A stretch of 64,000 bases of DNA from NCBI RefSeq assembly GCF_002355435.1, contig NZ_AP017313.1, forward strand, positions 1,550,001 to 1,614,000, written 5' to 3'. Positions within the stretch are counted from its first letter, which is position 1. Each line of letters opens with the position of its first letter. The position numbers were made by a program, and so were the translations under genes. This stretch comes from Mucilaginibacter gotjawali (GTDB taxonomy: Bacteria; Bacteroidota; Bacteroidia; Sphingobacteriales; Sphingobacteriaceae). Under the pieces are notes generated by a model that made no database searches, was not told the DNA's origin, and saw only the letters and a program-made list of their open reading frames with translations. Shown piece by piece: positions 34,337 through 41,553 of the stretch.

Positions 34337-34583
34337 GATTTCACCGATTATTTAAAAATGATTTCACTGATTTGATTTGGAGATTACACTGATTTGATGT
34401 CGGGATTACACCGATTGTTTTTTGGGATCTCACCGATTTTTAAAATTGATTACACCGATTATGATTTTTGGATTATACTGATCATGCGTTTTCTGCAGAT
34501 TTTAAATTCGTTATGGGCAGTTCTATTTTTTAAATATTGATGAGACTGGAATCGGTGAAATCATTTTTCCAATCGGTGAAATC
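34337..34583. repeat. Regular 22-bp tandem array of GATTACACCGATT words before tyrS
   Basis: Seven copies of a 13-base word (consensus GATTNCACCGATT) start at 34337, 34360, 34382, 34404, 34426, 34448 and 34471, so the period is 22-23 bases, with unrelated 9-10-base linkers. Two inverted copies (AATCGGTGAAATC) start at 34550 and 34571, 21 bases apart. The last lies just before the tyrS -7 element. Two turns of DNA per unit puts all words on one helix face. Confidence 0.85.
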
Positions 34584-34600
34584 CTATATCAATATTCTTT

Positions 34601-34627
34601 TATCTTTGGCGTCCCGGTAATTACCGG
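34601..34627 (+). promoter_or_regulatory. tyrS promoter -7 element and leader palindrome
   Basis: TATCTTTG at 34601-34608 is an exact -7 match. The predicted transcript begins at or within the palindrome CCGGTAATTACCGG (34614-34627), followed by about 20 bases before the ATG at 34647. Confidence 0.6.
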
Positions 34628-34646
34628 CTCAGGAAAAGATATTGAT

Positions 34647-35930
34647 ATGAACTTTGTTGAAGAATTACGCTGGAGGGGCATATTGCATGATATTATGCCC
34701 GGTACTGAAGAACTGCTGAATAAGGGTATGGTTTCGGGCTATATCGGCTTCGATCCCACTGCCGATTCGCTGCATGTAGGCAGCCTGGCACAGATCATGA
34801 CGCTGATCCACTTTCAGCTGGCGGGGCATAAACCATTTGCCCTGGTTGGCGGGGCTACCGGTATGGTAGGTGATCCTTCGGGAAAATCAGCTGAGCGTAA
34901 CTTATTATCTGAGGAAGCTTTACAGCATAACCTGGCGGGGATTAAAGGCCAGCTGGAGAAGTTTTTAAACTTCGACTGTGGTGCCAACAGTGCCCAAATG
35001 GTAAATAATTACGATTGGTTTAAAGAATTTACCTTCCTGAATTTTATACGTGATGTCGGCAAGCATATTACCGTTAATTATATGATGGCCAAAGATTCGG
35101 TGAAGAACCGCATCAATGGCGATACCGGTATGTCGTTTACGGAGTTTACTTACCAGTTGGTTCAGGGGTATGACTTCTACTATTTATGGAAAAACCATAA
35201 CTGCGCTCTCCAAATGGGCGGCAGCGACCAATGGGGTAATATTGTTACCGGTACCGAACTGATCCGCCGTAAAGATGCCGGCGAAGCTTTTGCGTTAACT
35301 ACCCAATTGATCAAAAAATCAGACGGCAGCAAGTTTGGCAAAACCGAAGGCGGCAATATCTGGCTTGATGCTGAAAAAACTTCACCCTACAAATTTTACC
35401 AGTTTTGGTTGAATACCAGTGATGTTGATGCTAAAACCTATATCAGGATCTTTACCCTGTTCAATAAAGAAACTATAGAAGGCCTTGAAGCAGAACAGGA
35501 CGCAGCACCGCATTTGCGTACATTGCAAAAAGCTTTGGCAAAAGATATCACCATCCGCGTACATGGCGAAGCTGAATATGAAAAAGCTATTAAATCTTCC
35601 GAGTTTTTATTTGGCAATACAGGTATTGAGTTTTTAAATGAATTGAGCGATGCAGAAGTGCTTGCCTTATTTGACGGGGTACCTAATCACACTGTTAAAT
35701 TAGCTAACCTGGAAGAAGGTATTAACATAGCGGATCTTTTAGCAGTGCATACCACGGTATTTGCTTCAAAAGGGGAGGCCAAAAAGATGATACAGGCTGG
35801 CGGCGCATCTATCAATAAGGCTAAAATTGCTACGGTTGACGATATTTATACTACAGATACATTGATAAACGGCAAGTACCTGGTAGCCCAAAAAGGAAAG
35901 AAAAACTACTTTTTAATTATTGCTGAATAA
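34647..35930 (+). CDS. tyrS: Tyrosyl-tRNA synthetase
   Basis: The 427-residue enzyme has the class I signatures HVGS (residues 43-46, HIGH-type) and KFGKT (229-233, KMSKS-type), the tyrosine-binding segment [16 protein letters not shown] (187-202) and a C-terminal S4 RNA-binding domain (about 355-420, [19 protein letters not shown]). It charges tRNA-Tyr. Length is normal for a bacterial TyrRS. Its promoter lies at the end of a regular repeat array, and an antitoxin gene begins 38 bases after it. Confidence 0.97.
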   Translation: MNFVEELRWRGILHDIMPGTEELLNKGMVSGYIGFDPTADSLHVGSLAQIMTLIHFQLAGHKPFALVGGATGMVGDPSGKSAERNLLSEEALQHNLAGIKGQLEKFLNFDCGANSAQMVNNYDWFKEFTFLNFIRDVGKHITVNYMMAKDSVKNRINGDTGMSFTEFTYQLVQGYDFYYLWKNHNCALQMGGSDQWGNIVTGTELIRRKDAGEAFALTTQLIKKSDGSKFGKTEGGNIWLDAEKTSPYKFYQFWLNTSDVDAKTYIRIFTLFNKETIEGLEAEQDAAPHLRTLQKALAKDITIRVHGEAEYEKAIKSSEFLFGNTGIEFLNELSDAEVLALFDGVPNHTVKLANLEEGINIADLLAVHTTVFASKGEAKKMIQAGGASINKAKIATVDDIYTTDTLINGKYLVAQKGKKNYFLIIAE

Positions 35931-35937
35931 TTTGCAA

Positions 35938-35976
35938 ATACGACAAATGGTACTTATATTTGTACTAATGTCGTAT
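35938..35976 (+). promoter_or_regulatory. Palindromic operator over the Xre-RES promoter and start codon
   Basis: ATACGACA (35938-35945) and TGTCGTAT (35969-35976) are a perfect 8-base inverted repeat. Inside it lie two GTAC boxes (35950, 35962) and the exact -7 element TATATTTG (35955-35962). The right arm overlaps the ATG at 35968, so the bound antitoxin would cover both promoter and start. Confidence 0.7.
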
Positions 35977-36456
35977 AAAAAAGCAAATATCAAAAATATT
36001 GCAAGTGAACCAATGGTAGCTTATGTTACTGCTGGTTCTTCAAATCCGTTTTATAATTTATTGGGCGGCAATAGCGTAAGCCTCTCTAATGATCTGGATA
36101 TCATTAAGCTTGCGCGGCAGGGTTTTTCCAAACGGGTATTAATGTCGCTTGCTAAAAAAATATCCTTAAACCTGCAGGAGTTAGCTTATATCCTTCATAT
36201 TTCTGAGCGCACTTTACAGCGTTATGATGACAACGAAATTATAAAAACTGAGTACGCCGAAAAGGCTGTTGAGCTTGCCCGCCTGTATACCCGCGGCGAA
36301 GAAGTATTCGGCTCCATTGATAAGTTTAAGCTATGGATAAAAGCACCCAGCCTTGTTTTTAACGGCGAAGCACCAGTTGCCATGCTGGATACCTCTGCCG
36401 GTTTTGATATGGTTTTCAAGGAGCTTGGCCGTATTGAGCACGGTATTTTTGCCTGA
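35968..36456 (+). CDS. Xre/MbcA/ParS-family antitoxin (DUF2384)
   Basis: From the ATG at 35968 the protein has 162 residues; the ORF extension to 35920 would start inside tyrS and is rejected. It has an HTH-like segment (LAKKISLNLQELAYILHISERTLQRYDDN) and the C-terminal DUF2384 antitoxin block (GSIDKFKLWIKAPSLVFNGEAPVAML). It blocks the RES toxin encoded next and represses the operon. The gene's stop and the toxin's ATG overlap by one base. Confidence 0.9.
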   Translation: MSYKKANIKNIASEPMVAYVTAGSSNPFYNLLGGNSVSLSNDLDIIKLARQGFSKRVLMSLAKKISLNLQELAYILHISERTLQRYDDNEIIKTEYAEKAVELARLYTRGEEVFGSIDKFKLWIKAPSLVFNGEAPVAMLDTSAGFDMVFKELGRIEHGIFA

Positions 36457-36908
36457 TGGTACTTTACCGCATCACCAAATGTAATTATGCCAATGACCTT
36501 AGCGGTACCGGCGCACGTTTATATGGCGGCCGCTGGAACAGCGAAGGTAAAGATGCCATCTACCTCGCATCATCCCGCTCCCTGGCTGTATTGGAAGTTT
36601 TGGTTCATCTGCCACCCCTTATGATCCCCGACGGCTATTGCCTGGTAGAAATAGAAGTGCCCGACAATAGCATAAAACAAATCTATATTGAAGCCATGCC
36701 CGCTAACTGGAAAGACGTAGCAGGCCCCGTCGCCTTAAAACGCATTGGCGACGAGTTTTTGAAAGATCAGCAATATTTATTAATGAAAATGCCTTCGTCC
36801 ATTGTGCCTATGGAGCATAATTACCTGCTTAACCCGCAGCATCCGGCGATGAAAAAAGTGAGGATATTAAAATCGGAATCGTTTGACTTTGACGAAAGGC
36901 TGGTTTAA
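36456..36908 (+). CDS. RES-domain NAD-degrading toxin
   Basis: The 150-residue protein is a RES domain: MVLYRITK, GARLYGGRWNSEGKDAIYLASSRSLAVLEVLVHL carry the conserved Arg, Tyr and Glu of the active site. Characterised RES toxins (MbcT type) deplete cellular NAD+ by phosphorolysis or hydrolysis. It is the second gene of the Xre-RES pair and is complete. A palindromic repeat follows it. Confidence 0.92.
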   Translation: MVLYRITKCNYANDLSGTGARLYGGRWNSEGKDAIYLASSRSLAVLEVLVHLPPLMIPDGYCLVEIEVPDNSIKQIYIEAMPANWKDVAGPVALKRIGDEFLKDQQYLLMKMPSSIVPMEHNYLLNPQHPAMKKVRILKSESFDFDERLV

Positions 36909-36910
36909 TT

Positions 36911-37019
36911 GGTTCATTAGTTCAATGGTTCATTAGTTCAATGGTTCATTAGTTTATTGGTTGCATGTCAGCCATAACGTTTTACCAATGAACTAATGAA
37001 CCATTGAACTAATAAACTT
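36911..37019. repeat. GGTTCATTAGTTCAATGG palindromic repeat
   Basis: Three direct copies of GGTTCATTAGTTCAAT-like words (36911-36960) are answered by AATGAACTAATGAACCATTG and ACTAATAAAC (36988-37018). The element fills the space between two converging genes. A related half copy lies at 61862-61900. Confidence 0.65.
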
Positions 37020-37021
37020 TC

Positions 37022-37684
37022 CTACAAGTCGCTCAATAAATCCAGTTTCTTATGGTTATATTCTTCCTGCGAGATGAGGCCGTTATCAAACAGCATCTTT
37101 AATTTTTTCAATTTTTCGGTTAACTCATCTGGTTTTGGTGCTTCCTGTACAACGGGTGCAGGAATATGTACAGGTTCCGGTTCTGGTATCGGAGCAACGG
37201 GAGCTATTGGTTGCTGCGCGATGGCACGGGCGGCATTATCAAACTGAACAGCGCCCGATTCTGCACGTTTCTCTTCCAGGTCGCGCAAGCGGCGGGCCTC
37301 ACGCTCGGCTTCTTTGCGTTCCTGTGCGTATTGGTATAGTTTGCGGGCTTGTACTTTTGGCAGGTAATCAACCCCCATTTCGGCGCCGTTTGTTGTACGC
37401 ACACTGAAGATAGCGCCTATGATCTCTTCCTTAGTGAAAACATCAATAATATCTTTCCAAACAAAATCAACAAATTTTAATGTAAGCCCCAAATTGCCCG
37501 GGGTGAATATCAGGATGCGCTTGTTGGTTAGCGCCACGCAATCCGGAAATAAATTAACGATGGGCTTTTTTTGAACTGCTATGTATATGATCTCTTCGCC
37601 TGTAGTTAGCAGGTCGTTAAGGCGCGAATAAACTTTTTCAACTGCTTTGGGGTCCTGTTCTTCTGTCAAAAATTTATCTATCAT
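37022..37684 (-). CDS. PH-like and SHOCT domain protein
   Basis: The 220-residue protein has an N-terminal bacterial pleckstrin-homology-like domain (about 25-110, DLLTTGEEIIYIAVQKKP, DCVALTNKRILIFTPG), a charged helix (about 112-145, KEAEREARRLRDLEEK), a Pro-rich linker, and a C-terminal SHOCT motif (LKKLKMLFDNGLISQEEYNHKKLDLL). No signal peptide is visible. SHOCT tails often mediate oligomerisation. Its cellular role is unknown. An exact -7 element lies at 37714-37707 on the minus strand. Confidence 0.8.
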   Translation of the reverse strand: MIDKFLTEEQDPKAVEKVYSRLNDLLTTGEEIIYIAVQKKPIVNLFPDCVALTNKRILIFTPGNLGLTLKFVDFVWKDIIDVFTKEEIIGAIFSVRTTNGAEMGVDYLPKVQARKLYQYAQERKEAEREARRLRDLEEKRAESGAVQFDNAARAIAQQPIAPVAPIPEPEPVHIPAPVVQEAPKPDELTEKLKKLKMLFDNGLISQEEYNHKKLDLLSDL

Positions 37685-37743
37685 GGTTTTATTTTAATGC
37701 TTTGGGCAAAAATAAGAATATTATGTTAGTTGCAAGTTAAGTT

Positions 37744-38721
37744 TTAGGCGATCAGTAAATTACATCCCCTGATGTCGGAATTATCAAACCGCCCTAATAC
37801 TTCAAATGAGTTATCAGCATAAACCCTGCCAAGGTCCTGCGTGGCGATAAAGGCGCATGAATTGATGTTTGCCAGGTCGATAACATTGATGCCGCCAGCC
37901 TTGCCACCTGTGACGATACTCATCGGGTCGTTGGTATCGCGGGTAATAATGCGCATCCATGGCGGGCAATTGAATATGCCTTCTCCTTTTGAATAGGCCT
38001 GTGATAATAATTCCGTCATGCCGTACTCCGAGTGTATGGCATTAACACCAAAGCCCCGGCACAATTGTTCGTGCAGTTCCTCGCGGATCATTTCTTTTCT
38101 GCGGCCTTTCATGCCGCCTGTTTCCATCACGATCAGTTCAGGAAAATCAACTTTATAGGCTTCAATAAAATCAAGCAGGGCAAAGGTTACGCCAATAAGC
38201 AGGGTTGGTTTATGGGCATCCTGCTGCTTTTTTAATTGCTGAAACAGTTGATCATGATCGTACAAAAAGAAACCGCTATCCGGGTTATTTGATTGTTTGA
38301 TGAGGTCATCGGCCATGTAAATTAACGACGATCCTTCGCGCTCCAGGTAGGAGGGCAGCAGTGCCAGGATGGTGTATTGCTCAATGTCGCCATAAAACAA
38401 CTTAAAAGCGGCCCTGAAGCTGTCGGTATACCAGTTTACATCGCTTACATAATGGCTGCTGGTAATCATTCCGGTAGTGCCAGAGCTGGTAAATATAACG
38501 TCAACCGGCTCGGCGGAACTTAAAACAGCATGCGATTTAAAAAACTCAATCGGCAAAAAGGGAATATCGTTTACAGCATTAACTGCTTTTGGATCAATAT
38601 TCAAGCCCTTAATAAAACTCCGGTAAACAGGACAGGCTTTTGCCTGGTATTGAAACATTTGTAAGGCGGCATCATTAAATTGTTGCTCATTACTGATAGA
38701 AAATACCTGCTGCCTGTTCAT
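37744..38721 (-). CDS. LuxE-like acyl-protein synthetase
   Basis: The 325-residue protein matches the LuxE/acyl-protein-synthetase family: the adenylation-type motif VIFTSSGTTGM near 77-87, and later blocks GGMKGRRKEM and HSEYGMTELLSQAYS. Such enzymes activate a fatty acid as acyl-AMP and pass it to a partner. No luxC-like reductase is near, so this is not a luminescence operon; homologues in Bacteroidetes occur alone and their substrate is unknown. The -7 element ends five bases before its ATG. Confidence 0.85.
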   Translation of the reverse strand: MNRQQVFSISNEQQFNDAALQMFQYQAKACPVYRSFIKGLNIDPKAVNAVNDIPFLPIEFFKSHAVLSSAEPVDVIFTSSGTTGMITSSHYVSDVNWYTDSFRAAFKLFYGDIEQYTILALLPSYLEREGSSLIYMADDLIKQSNNPDSGFFLYDHDQLFQQLKKQQDAHKPTLLIGVTFALLDFIEAYKVDFPELIVMETGGMKGRRKEMIREELHEQLCRGFGVNAIHSEYGMTELLSQAYSKGEGIFNCPPWMRIITRDTNDPMSIVTGGKAGGINVIDLANINSCAFIATQDLGRVYADNSFEVLGRFDNSDIRGCNLLIA

Positions 38722-38726
38722 TGGGA

Positions 38727-38734
38727 CAAAGATA
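38727..38734 (-). promoter_or_regulatory. -7 element of the LuxE-like gene
   Basis: TATCTTTG on the minus strand is an exact -7 match. It ends five bases before the ATG at 38721, which predicts a leaderless transcript. Confidence 0.6.
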
Positions 38735-38861
38735 GGGAGGTTTTGATTTGAAAATTGATGAATTTGAAGATTTGAAAATTAGGTGAAGAAAAGGTTAGCA
38801 AGTTCCGGGTTTTTGGGGGTGTTTTTTATGTTGAATTTTGATCCATCAAACAGTAAAAAAC

Positions 38862-39344
38862 ATGAATAAATTTAAAATTGTACCATTATCCCAAGCTTAT
38901 GCACAAAGGATAAGGCAGACGATGAAAGATGATTTCGGACACCAGGTAACTGAAAAGGTGGCTTCAGGAGCGGGGCCCTGCAGGGTGTCATTAAAACCAT
39001 TTGTTAAAGGAGTTGATAAACGTATGGTGTTTACCCACAGCCCTTTCGCTATTGATAATACCTACAACCAGCCCGGCCCGGTTTTTATCAACAGCGAAAA
39101 TGTAGAGGAATATAGCGATATCCACCGCTTCCCGCCCGAAATTAAGGCCAACAAGAAAAGCTTCCCTTTAACGCTTATTGGTTATAATAAAAACCAGCAA
39201 ATGGCTTTTACGCAATTGGTTGGCGATGCTGACGTGGATGAGCTGATTGTAGCTATTTTTGACACCCATCCGGAAGTGGAATACCTGCATGCCCGTAACG
39301 CCGAGGCCTGTTGTTATATATGCCAAATTGAAAGATTTAATTAA
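38862..39344 (+). CDS. DUF1203-family protein
   Basis: The 160-residue protein, read from the ATG at 38862 (MNKFKIVPLSQAYAQ), has the DUF1203 blocks AGPCRVSLKPF, MVFTHSPFAIDNTYNQPGPVFIN, and the C-terminal VEYLHARNAEACCYICQIER with a cysteine cluster. The extension to 38838 is unsupported. The family is widespread and of unknown role. No signal peptide or membrane segment is visible. Confidence 0.85.
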   Translation: MNKFKIVPLSQAYAQRIRQTMKDDFGHQVTEKVASGAGPCRVSLKPFVKGVDKRMVFTHSPFAIDNTYNQPGPVFINSENVEEYSDIHRFPPEIKANKKSFPLTLIGYNKNQQMAFTQLVGDADVDELIVAIFDTHPEVEYLHARNAEACCYICQIERFN

Positions 39345-39406
39345 AATGGAGGCCAATAAATGCAAACATCTGTTCGTTTACAGGGTTATTACATCGATAT
39401 AAAAAT

Positions 39407-39414
39407 TATTTTTG
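39407..39414 (+). promoter_or_regulatory. -7 element of the SYLF gene
   Basis: TATTTTTG is an exact -7 match and ends 26 bases before the ATG at 39441. Confidence 0.5.
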
Positions 39415-39440
39415 CACCCGAATTTTAATAAAAATAACCC

Positions 39441-40124
39441 ATGAAAACGATTAGATTTTTGCTGATGCCAGCCTTGCTGACACTGTTATTTGTAACAGTA
39501 TCTGCCACAACAGACCAAAGTAAGGAGGTTGAAAAGATACACAGCGCAACCAATGTTTTAAAAGATTTTGACCAGATGAAAGAAAGCATCCCGCACGACC
39601 TGATACAAGATTGCGAAGGGATCGTTATCGTACCCGAACTGTTAAACGCCGGCTTTGTGGTTGGCGGTAAACGTGGCCGTGGTATTGCCATGGTTAAACT
39701 TGGCAATGGCAAATGGAGCGACCCTGTTTTCATCACGCTTACAGGTGGCAGTTTCGGCTTCCAGATTGGTGTTCAGTCGGTTGACCTGGTGATGATCTTC
39801 CGTCATAAAGGCGTACTCACCAAAGTGAAAAATGGCGACTTTACCATCGGTGGCGATGCTTCGGCGGCAGCCGGCCCGGTCGGTCGCAGTACATCGGCCA
39901 ATACCGACTATGCTATGAAAGCCGAAGTGTATTCCTACTCGCGCAGCCGCGGCCTGTTTGCCGGTATCACTATCAATGGCTCAAATTTGGGTATCGATAA
40001 AAAAGCCAATGCCAATTTTTACGGATCAGACATTAGTTCCGAAGATATTTTTGGAATGGAGAAGAATGATTCAGACGCGGTTAGGGAGTTGAAAAAAACC
40101 CTAAGAGGGATGGAACAAGACTAA
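39441..40124 (+). CDS. Exported SYLF-domain (lipid-binding) protein
   Basis: The 227-residue protein has a signal peptide (LLFVTVSATTDQ) and then the SYLF domain: IPHDLIQDCEGIVIVPELLNAGFVVGGKRGRGIAMVK, FITLTGGSFGFQIGVQSVDLVMIF and RSRGLFAGITINGSNLGID (in parts). SYLF proteins bind phospholipids, and bacterial members are periplasmic. It is monocistronic. The short palindrome CTGTAAAGTTTTACAG (40129-40144) lies between it and the next, converging gene. Confidence 0.92.
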   Translation: MKTIRFLLMPALLTLLFVTVSATTDQSKEVEKIHSATNVLKDFDQMKESIPHDLIQDCEGIVIVPELLNAGFVVGGKRGRGIAMVKLGNGKWSDPVFITLTGGSFGFQIGVQSVDLVMIFRHKGVLTKVKNGDFTIGGDASAAAGPVGRSTSANTDYAMKAEVYSYSRSRGLFAGITINGSNLGIDKKANANFYGSDISSEDIFGMEKNDSDAVRELKKTLRGMEQD

Positions 40125-40139
40125 TCAGCCTGTAAAGTT

Positions 40140-41012
40140 TTACAGCGATCCCGAATCGGGCCAATTAGTCCAGTGTGTATTTGGTGCTAACGTTGGCTTG
40201 TAATGAGAGGTATCCCCCGTAGCAATAACTTTTGCCAGCATAGGCCAGGTTTCGTAGGAGCCTGGCCTGTTTTCTTCCCACTGTTGTATGTTGTAATCTG
40301 TTTTACTATTCTCCTGCTGACGGGTCATAAAAGTCAATGTTTCCAATGTCATCCCCATGATCTCATAGTTTTTGCGGTTGAGTTCCCAAATTAATTTTAG
40401 TTGCTCATCAGTCATAGCCGGTTCGTCTATCTCGTTAAAATCCTTATGGTGCCATTCATCCAGCACCAATATTTTTTTTAGATCTGCCGGAATAGAGGTG
40501 TAGAGTTCTTCGTCAGTCGCCCTAAAAGTAACCCGATGGCTAATTATTACCAACCTGCCTGCTTCTTCAATATTAATCTCCCCTGGTTCGTATTCTTTTA
40601 ACTCAATATCTTTATCCAGGTAATCCTGCTTATTAGTGCTTAAGGGTACTTTTAAGCCTCGTACCAGCCAGTGTGTTGCATCGGGTTTAATGCAGGGTTC
40701 CTCAATGCTATCAAAATAGCTATCATCGTCAATAGGGTAAAACCTGTGCGTGTTTGTCAGTTGCCCGTTATCTTCCTCCTGGTTTACCAGGCAATTTCCA
40801 AAATAATCTATTTCGAGGTCAATCCTTGCGCCGCGTGGGTTGTAACCCAATCGTTCAATAGCAATAGCCCACCGGTCGTTATCTCCCTTAAAAACATTGA
40901 GCCGGCAATCTATTAAATAGGAGTATGGATGACCAAGCGAAGTAAAATGTGAATAGTAACCGCTTGAGTTGGAATAGTCGAGTGTTGTAATGATTTCTTC
41001 TTCAGATAGCAT
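40140..41012 (-). CDS. Conserved protein of unknown function
   Basis: The 290-residue soluble protein begins MLSEEEIITTLDYSNSSGYYSHFTSLGHPYSYLIDCRLNVFK and contains the blocks WAIAIERLGYNPRG, LEIDYFGNCL and VLDEWHHKDFNEIDEPAMTDEQ. It resembles DUF7003-type Bacteroidetes proteins, but this is a weak recollection and not a search result. The Asp/Glu/His-rich C-terminal half could bind metal. It follows a small membrane protein gene after 14 bases. Confidence 0.65.
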   Translation of the reverse strand: MLSEEEIITTLDYSNSSGYYSHFTSLGHPYSYLIDCRLNVFKGDNDRWAIAIERLGYNPRGARIDLEIDYFGNCLVNQEEDNGQLTNTHRFYPIDDDSYFDSIEEPCIKPDATHWLVRGLKVPLSTNKQDYLDKDIELKEYEPGEINIEEAGRLVIISHRVTFRATDEELYTSIPADLKKILVLDEWHHKDFNEIDEPAMTDEQLKLIWELNRKNYEIMGMTLETLTFMTRQQENSKTDYNIQQWEENRPGSYETWPMLAKVIATGDTSHYKPTLAPNTHWTNWPDSGSL

Positions 41013-41026
41013 AGGGAACAGGAGTT

Positions 41027-41374
41027 TTATTGATCACTTTTCGACACTGCCTTTTTTAATAATACCCCCGATAAAGCTGACATCCCACCAACCAAACCAC
41101 CTATCACAGCTGTTATTATTAGCAACCAGATCCAGTTATGGGGTAAAGGGAACAACAGCACTACCCGGCTGGCCAGGATATGGTCATTGGGGATGCTTTT
41201 AAACAGGGCAAGCACCGTCCACCCGATAAATACGGCCGCAAAACCCGACCAGAAAGACCGTGCAGGGGTTTTACCGATAAAAAAGGCTGCGCCAAAGGCC
41301 GCTATGGCCACTATCCACCAGGGTAAAAAATAACCGCCGGCAAATGATAATATCAGGATGATCAAAAAAAGCAT
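41027..41374 (-). CDS. Small membrane protein with about four helices
   Basis: The 115-residue protein has hydrophobic stretches at about 2-18, 20-35, 45-62 and 78-103 (IWLLIITAVIGGLVGGMSALSG). A short polar segment (KSIPNDHILASRVV) separates the third and fourth. No family is recognised. It is upstream of the unknown gene that ends at 40140 and probably shares its transcript. Confidence 0.7.
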   Translation of the reverse strand: MLFLIILILSFAGGYFLPWWIVAIAAFGAAFFIGKTPARSFWSGFAAVFIGWTVLALFKSIPNDHILASRVVLLFPLPHNWIWLLIITAVIGGLVGGMSALSGVLLKKAVSKSDQ

Positions 41375-41432
41375 AGAATCAAATTTTATTGGGTATTGTA
41401 AATCACGTTATACAACTATCATTTTTTAATTT

Positions 41433-41528
41433 TAACGCAGCGATACGGCGGAGGCACAAAGAGCGCTGAGTTTTAATAATTTTATCGCTCTGTGCTCTTT
41501 GCGTCTTCTTAGCGCCCTCTGCGTTTAA
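41433..41528. repeat. TAACGCAG..ACAAAGAG palindromic repeat
   Basis: TAACGCAGCGATACGGCGGA and GGCACAAAGAGCGC (41440-41472) pair with GTGCTCTTTGCGTC and TAGCGCCCTCTGCGTTTAA (41495-41528). It belongs to a repeat type common in this phylum and separates two genes on the minus strand. Confidence 0.6.
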
Positions 41529-41553
41529 ACATTATTTTGCTAATTATTAATTG

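Noticed and set aside
34337..34583. Possible CRISPR array before tyrS
   Set aside because: The conserved word is only 13 bases, linkers are 9-10 bases, and two copies are inverted. CRISPR repeats and spacers are far longer and in one orientation, and no cas gene is near.
35920..35967. Longer N-terminus for the Xre antitoxin
   Set aside because: It would begin inside tyrS and cross the palindromic operator and -7 element, so the ATG at 35968 is preferred.
36909..36960. tRNA-like GGTTCA words
   Set aside because: They are copies of an intergenic repeat; no cloverleaf or anticodon arm can be drawn.
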